Shown piece by piece: positions 57,583-61,939 of a DNA stretch of 61,939 nucleotides (positions are counted from its first letter, which is position 1; each line of letters begins with the position of its first letter). Both the position numbers and the translations under genes were made by a program. The DNA is from Pseudomonadota bacterium (GTDB lineage Bacteria > Pseudomonadota > Gammaproteobacteria > Burkholderiales > Chitinibacteraceae). The stretch is from the NCBI GenBank assembly GCA_026399755.1, contig JAPLQI010000064.1:1-61939 (forward strand), given 5' to 3'. The notes below the pieces were generated by a model. That model had not been told where the DNA came from. It searched no databases and was given only the letters and a program-made list of their open reading frames with translations.

Positions 57583-57614
57583 AATAAAGCCCGCATTGCA
57601 GCGGGCTTTATTGT
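57583..57614 (-). terminator. Terminator of guaA
   Basis: AATAAAGCCCGC and GCGGGCTTTATT form a perfect 12-bp stem with a 6-base loop; TTGTTTG follows on the minus strand. Confidence 0.85.
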
Positions 57615-57652
57615 TTACTGCTACTTACTACCTGTCATTACCAGACGTGGAA

Positions 57653-59230
57653 TCATTCCCACTCAATAGTAGCAGGTGGCTTACCACTAACATCGTAAAC
57701 AACGCGATTAATGCCTTTCACTTCGTTAATGATGCGATTGGATACTTTGCCGAGTAAGTCGTAAGGCAGCTCTGCCCATTTGGCGGTCATGAAGTCTGAG
57801 GTGACTACGGCACGTAGTGCGACCACGTAGTCGTAGGTGCGGCCATCACCCATTACGCCGACGGATTTTACTGGCAGGAAGACCACAAAGGCCTGGCTGG
57901 TGAGTTCGTACCAGTTTTTGCCGGTTTTTTCGTCTACCGCAGCGCGCAACTCTTCGATAAAGATGGCGTCGGCAAAGCGCAGTAGATCAGCAAATTCTTG
58001 CTTTACTTCGCCAAGGATACGCACACCTAGGCCTGGGCCTGGGAATGGGTGGCGGTAGACTAGCTCTGGGGCTAGGCCCAATGCCACGCCAAGTTCGCGC
58101 ACTTCATCTTTGAATAATTCGCGCAATGGCTCCAGCAAACTCAGCTTCATGGTTTCTGGCAGGCCGCCTACATTGTGGTGGCTCTTGATGGTGTGCGCTT
58201 TGCCGGTTTTTGCGCCAGCAGATTCGATCACATCAGGGTAGATGGTGCCTTGGGCTAGCCATTTTGCGCTTGGCAATTTAGCGGATTCGGCTTGGAATAC
58301 TTCTACGAATTCGCGGCCAATGATTTTGCGCTTGGCTTCTGGGTCGGTAACACCGGCAAGGTGGCCCATAAATTGCGCGGCGGCGTCAACGTGGATCACT
58401 TTTACGCCAAGGTGCTCGGCAAAGGTGTCCATCACTTGCTTGCCTTCGTTCAGGCGCAACAGGCCGTTGTCGACAAACACGCAAGTCAGTTGATCGCCAA
58501 TCGCACGGTGGATCAGCGCTGCGGCAACGGATGAATCCACGCCGCCAGATAGGCCCAAGATCACTTCATCTGTGCCGACTTGTTCGCGGATTTTTGCCAC
58601 GGCTACGTCGATGTAGTTAGGCATGGTCCAGCTTGGCTTTGCGCCGCAAATATCGAGCACAAAGCGGTTAATCATTTCACGCCCTTTTAGGGTGTGCGTT
58701 ACTTCTGGGTGGAATTGCACGGCGTAAAAACCACGCGCTTCGTCAGAAATAGCGGCAATCGGGCAGGCTTCGTTGCTGGCGATCACAGAGAAGCCGGTTG
58801 GCAGCGCGGTGACTTTGTCACCGTGGCTCATCCAAACTTCTAATACGCTTTGGCCTGCGCTATTTTTGCGATCTTCAAGGCCGCCGAATAATTTGCTGCT
58901 TGCTTGCGCGCCAATTTCGGCAAAGCCAAACTCGCGCACCGTGCCTGCTTCTACCTTGCCGCCTAGCGATTCGGCCATCCATTGCATGCCGTAGCAAATA
59001 CCGAGTACCGGCACGCCCAGCTCAAACAATTTAGGATCGGCTTGGTAATCGCTCTCGTAAACCGAGTTTGGGCCGCCAGAAAGGATGATGCCGGTCGGCT
59101 TAAATTCACGAATAAAATCAATCGATACATCAAAAGAATGCAGCTCAGAATACACATGCGCTTCGCGAACACGGCGGGCAATCAGCTGAGTCACTTGCGA
59201 GCCAAAGTCCAAAATCAGAATTTTATCCAT
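57653..59230 (-). CDS. guaA: GMP synthase (glutamine-hydrolysing)
   Basis: A 525-residue two-domain enzyme that aminates XMP to GMP in the cytoplasm. The class I glutaminase has its Cys in GICYGMQ (about residue 79) and His-Glu in FHPEV. The ATP-pyrophosphatase loop LSGGVDSSV lies near 227, and the C-terminal dimerisation domain ends IEWE, as in E. coli (525 residues). guaB is usually close but is not in the window. Confidence 0.97.
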   Translation of the reverse strand: MDKILILDFGSQVTQLIARRVREAHVYSELHSFDVSIDFIREFKPTGIILSGGPNSVYESDYQADPKLFELGVPVLGICYGMQWMAESLGGKVEAGTVREFGFAEIGAQASSKLFGGLEDRKNSAGQSVLEVWMSHGDKVTALPTGFSVIASNEACPIAAISDEARGFYAVQFHPEVTHTLKGREMINRFVLDICGAKPSWTMPNYIDVAVAKIREQVGTDEVILGLSGGVDSSVAAALIHRAIGDQLTCVFVDNGLLRLNEGKQVMDTFAEHLGVKVIHVDAAAQFMGHLAGVTDPEAKRKIIGREFVEVFQAESAKLPSAKWLAQGTIYPDVIESAGAKTGKAHTIKSHHNVGGLPETMKLSLLEPLRELFKDEVRELGVALGLAPELVYRHPFPGPGLGVRILGEVKQEFADLLRFADAIFIEELRAAVDEKTGKNWYELTSQAFVVFLPVKSVGVMGDGRTYDYVVALRAVVTSDFMTAKWAELPYDLLGKVSNRIINEVKGINRVVYDVSGKPPATIEWE

Positions 59231-59431
59231 GCTGTCAAAATCTTTGATGTTTAAATAATCGCCGAATTTTACCTTGCTCAGCCCATTGCGGCTAGCACGT
59301 ATTCTGCAAATAGGGGCTGCACGTGCAGATTTGGCTTATCGCAGCACGACAGCGGAATTTCTTTCCCGCAAAGCAAGCACAAGAAATGTCAAAAGGATAA
59401 ACTTGTAAGCACTATGCCAAGGAGTGCCGCC

Positions 59432-59860
59432 ATGCCCATCAGCGATTACCATATCAGTACCGATCAGCAGCGTTTTGATCTGGATGCTATTCATGCTTTT
59501 CTTAGCCAATCTTATTGGTCACCCGGTATTTCACGCGCTACGGTAGCAAAAGCCACACAAAATTCATTGGCATTTGGCGTGTTTCTGGGGGACAGCCAAA
59601 TTGGCTTTGCGCGGGTGATCACCGATAAGGCTAGCTTTGCTTATTTGGCCGATGTGTATATTTTGGACGCGCACCGCGGCCAAGGCTTAGCCAAGTATTT
59701 AATCGCCACCATTCTGGCCCACCCAGATTTGCAAGAGCTCAGGCGCTTTATGCTGGCAACCAAAGATGCACATACGCTTTACACCCAGTTTGGTTTTACT
59801 GAGCTGGCTAATTCATCGCGCTTTATGGAGATCCATAGCCCAAGTGTGTATCAGGCTTAG
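59432..59860 (+). CDS. GNAT-family N-acetyltransferase
   Basis: About 142 residues from the ATG at 59432, which follows GGAG. The acetyl-CoA loop is HRGQGLAKYL (about residue 90), preceded by LADVYILD. The substrate is unknown; small single-domain GNATs of this kind act on amino acids, amines or drugs. It diverges from guaA and converges on the oleate hydratase gene. Confidence 0.88.
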   Translation: MPISDYHISTDQQRFDLDAIHAFLSQSYWSPGISRATVAKATQNSLAFGVFLGDSQIGFARVITDKASFAYLADVYILDAHRGQGLAKYLIATILAHPDLQELRRFMLATKDAHTLYTQFGFTELANSSRFMEIHSPSVYQA

Positions 59861-59924
59861 ATTTGTGTAAGCCCGTCTATTGGGGTTGGATAGATACTCG
59901 CCTGTGGGTTGCGCTGGCAGTGTT

Positions 59925-59962
59925 TTAGCCAGACTAGCATGATCTCATGCCAGTCTGGCTAA
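59925..59962. terminator. Long hairpin between convergent genes
   Basis: TTAGCCAGACTAGCATGA and TCATGCCAGTCTGGCTAA are 18-bp arms with one mismatch and a 2-base loop. It is symmetrical and may end transcripts from both sides. Confidence 0.7.
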
Positions 59963-59964
59963 GC

Positions 59965-61542
59965 TTATTTCAGCGCTTTCAGCAATGCTTCAAACTGAAC
60001 TTTTACCGATTTATCATGCGCTGTAATCGGCGGCACCTCGTGATCTATTTTTAGCAATTGATACACCGCCAATTGCGCCACCCGCACGGAATATTCCACG
60101 GTAAACACCACATCCTCAGGAATTTCCACAAACTGGCTGATAAAAGCCAAGTTTTTGGATTCTGCTGGCACAGGCAGTGGCCGATCACCCAGCTGGCGCG
60201 GCATAAACATGCTGGTGATATAGGGCATGCGGCAGGGAATGCAGTTAGCGGTTTGCACCGTATCTAGATCAAAGCGCAAGTGGCCGCATAATTCACGCAG
60301 GATTTCTTCGCCATTGCAATCTGCCATCGGTTTGGCAACAAAATTACCGACCCGATCAGGGGATAGCGCATAACCCCAAAACACTTGCACATCTTCAGGC
60401 TGATTGGCGAAGTGCGGTTGATGCGGCAGAACGACAGACATCAACCAGTTGGAATCCTTAAACGTGACCAAGCCGCCCGTACCTGGCTGATTGCCGCTGA
60501 ACGCAATCATTTGATTGAAAAAAGCAGGATCGCTCAGTGTGACGGTAAACGATTCCCAGAGCGATTGAGCGATACGGCTATTAAACGTAGATGGATTACC
60601 GAATTCTGGCCGGCCAGTGGCAATTTTTTCCCACAAATCCCAACCGCCACTATGCGCTTTATTGCGTTTTTCAGGTGCGCTTTGCATTGAGCCAAGGCTG
60701 GATGCATCGGTCATGGACGCATTTTGGAAAAACACCAAATCGCCTGCGGCAATATCAATAAATCCGGTAGCGCCATCGTCTCTTTTGTAATGCAGGCCAG
60801 TGACGGTATGAGCGCCTTGCTTGGTTTGAATATCCATATCGGTAACGGTGCAATTCATTTCAAAATGCACGCCTTGATCTTGCAACCAGCGTTGCAGCGG
60901 CAGCACCAAGGAATCATATTGGTTGTAGATGGTGCGTTTCACGCCACCCAAGGTTTCAATGCGTGAGAATTCCATCATAAAACGATGCAGATAGCGCTTA
61001 AATTCAACCTCGCTGTGCCATGGCTGGAAGGCAAAGGTGGTGACCCACATAAACCAGAATTCAGACTCAAAAAACGCGGGTGACAGCCAATCGGTGATAC
61101 AGCTGGCACCCAGCTCCGCTTCATCGGCACTGCTTAATTTAAGCAACTCTAAGCGATCCTGCATGGAGAAACCCATGGAGCTGACGTGAGCTTTGGCGCG
61201 TCGGCAATCAACCAAACGCGCCATAGCATGCGATTTGAATATTTCATTGAATTCGAGGGTTTCTTGAAATACCGTTTTTTCTGGGCTAATGATGGAGGGA
61301 ATCGTTTTAAATAAATCCCAAGTGCATTCGTAATTATCGGTGGTGAGCATTCGCCCGCCGCGCAAGGAATAGCCTGCCCTGCCATCACCATCGGCGTCCA
61401 AACTGCCACCTAATCGCGGCAATGCTTCCAATATGCTGATGTTTTGTGCAGGAATGCCGCCATCACGAATCATAAAGGCAGCGGCTGCCAACGAGCCGAC
61501 TCCGCCACCGATCAGGGTGGCTTTGAGTGTTGTTCCCATCAT
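59965..61542 (-). CDS. ohyA: Oleate hydratase
   Basis: A 525-residue FAD-dependent fatty-acid double-bond hydratase, which converts oleate to 10-hydroxystearate. The FAD loop is GGGVGSLAAAAFMIRDG (about residue 12), and GGRMLTTDNYECTWDLF contains the catalytic Glu. WFMWVTTFAFQPWHS and QFVEIPEDVVFTVEYSVR are family blocks. AGGAG precedes two adjacent ATG codons; the second (61539) has better spacing. The role is probably detoxification of unsaturated fatty acids. Confidence 0.92.
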   Translation of the reverse strand: MMGTTLKATLIGGGVGSLAAAAFMIRDGGIPAQNISILEALPRLGGSLDADGDGRAGYSLRGGRMLTTDNYECTWDLFKTIPSIISPEKTVFQETLEFNEIFKSHAMARLVDCRRAKAHVSSMGFSMQDRLELLKLSSADEAELGASCITDWLSPAFFESEFWFMWVTTFAFQPWHSEVEFKRYLHRFMMEFSRIETLGGVKRTIYNQYDSLVLPLQRWLQDQGVHFEMNCTVTDMDIQTKQGAHTVTGLHYKRDDGATGFIDIAAGDLVFFQNASMTDASSLGSMQSAPEKRNKAHSGGWDLWEKIATGRPEFGNPSTFNSRIAQSLWESFTVTLSDPAFFNQMIAFSGNQPGTGGLVTFKDSNWLMSVVLPHQPHFANQPEDVQVFWGYALSPDRVGNFVAKPMADCNGEEILRELCGHLRFDLDTVQTANCIPCRMPYITSMFMPRQLGDRPLPVPAESKNLAFISQFVEIPEDVVFTVEYSVRVAQLAVYQLLKIDHEVPPITAHDKSVKVQFEALLKALK

Positions 61543-61799
61543 GTTCTCCTGAATGCGTTACCACAAATCCGCGATTCAATTTAATAACGCTTGAAGTACA
61601 GAGTGTCACGATGCCAAGGGGAGAAAATTGATATGAAACAAGATCTGGCAGAAGGTGTGCCGTCGCGCCGACCTACTTATTTACTACACTGAAGTGGAAA
61701 AAAACCCTTGTTTTCAGAATATTAGGCAAGGGCATCATGAATTCACCCTTATATAAATCAAACCCTAAGCGCCTCGTGCAGAGCGCTGGCGGGCTTCAG

Positions 61800-61932
61800 C
61801 CCAATCCTATCAACTTAAGCTCAAACCCCTGATTTATAGGCTGTAAAATCATGCGGCTTAGGGTGTTTGGGGCGATCTTTTTTTGCATGAGGGTCGAAGT
61901 AAATCACTGCTTTGCATAGCTCATTCAGTGCC
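61800..61932. repeat. Right copy of the 133-bp terminal inverted repeat
   Basis: Exact reverse complement of bases 1-133. Its inner edge is CCCAATCCTATCAACTTAAG. Between 61543 and 61799 no gene or clear signal is visible apart from the oleate hydratase promoter region. Confidence 0.9.
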
Positions 61933-61939
61933 AGTTTTA

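Overview
The window reads as a chromosomal contig of a motile Gram-negative proteobacterium of moderate GC content. Outer-membrane LamB, lipoproteins, a sigma54/GlrR circuit, a chemoreceptor and the style of the dispersed palindromic repeats suit a betaproteobacterium, perhaps of the Neisseriales (Chitinibacter/Iodobacter-like). That placement is inference; there is no rRNA or tRNA here to anchor it. The two window edges are a perfect 133-bp inverted repeat, so the contig probably stops inside a multicopy element.

Layout. 0.2-3.8 kb: UbiB/ABC1 kinase-like protein, secreted NlpC/P60 peptidase, TlpA-like thioredoxin. 3.9-10.7 kb: a deleted dienelactone hydrolase remnant, then a four-gene operon behind a candidate Pho box (anchored binding protein, TelA, binding protein-VWA lipoprotein, XpaC-like membrane protein), followed by an AcpA-type phosphatase. 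10.8-13.1 kb: Asr-like repeat protein, Nudix hydrolase, acyltransferase. 13.2-19.3 kb: a glrK-qseG-glrR locus split by a repeat, followed by two tandem secreted-protein genes. Each of these has a textbook -24/-12 sigma54 promoter and paired TGTC-N10-GACA GlrR-type sites in identical geometry. This is the most coherent unreported-looking system in the window. 19.6-27.2 kb: LprI-like protein, TetR/MFS divergent pair with visible operators, degenerate tautomerase, frameshifted DUF4337 gene, a large MASE1-CHASE hybrid kinase and a DUF2809 protein. 27.3-31.1 kb: an 893-aa DUF1566-Hsp70-like fusion and an unknown 185-aa protein on either side of an AT-rich 620-bp gap.

31.4-44.2 kb: chemoreceptor, a binding-protein gene with one in-frame amber stop, then a complete maltodextrin locus on the minus strand (lamB, GH13 glucosidase, malK, malE, malF, malG, with a LacI-type regulator). 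A palindromic repeat lies between malE and malF. 44.4-48.4 kb: a MetE-like protein directly followed by a hybrid kinase, divergent from a CaCA-family exporter that sits behind a yybP-ykoY-like manganese riboswitch. 48.6-53.2 kb: small proteins, an AraC-Ada-type methyltransferase, an SDR, a DUF1697 protein and a Sel1 protein, interspersed with MITE-like elements, one nested in another. 53.4-57.4 kb: a putative conflict/defence cluster (membrane protein, Fic protein, overlapping TOPRIM/DUF3226 and AAA ATPase genes). 57.6-61.5 kb: guaA, a GNAT acetyltransferase and oleate hydratase.

The sigma54 activator GlrR probably controls the two secreted proteins beside it. Maltodextrins would enter through LamB and MalEFGK and be hydrolysed by the cytoplasmic GH13 enzyme. 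Three degraded genes and several families of small palindromic repeats show a genome shaped by repeat insertion and gene decay rather than by recent phage or conjugative elements; no integrase, transposase or CRISPR array was seen.
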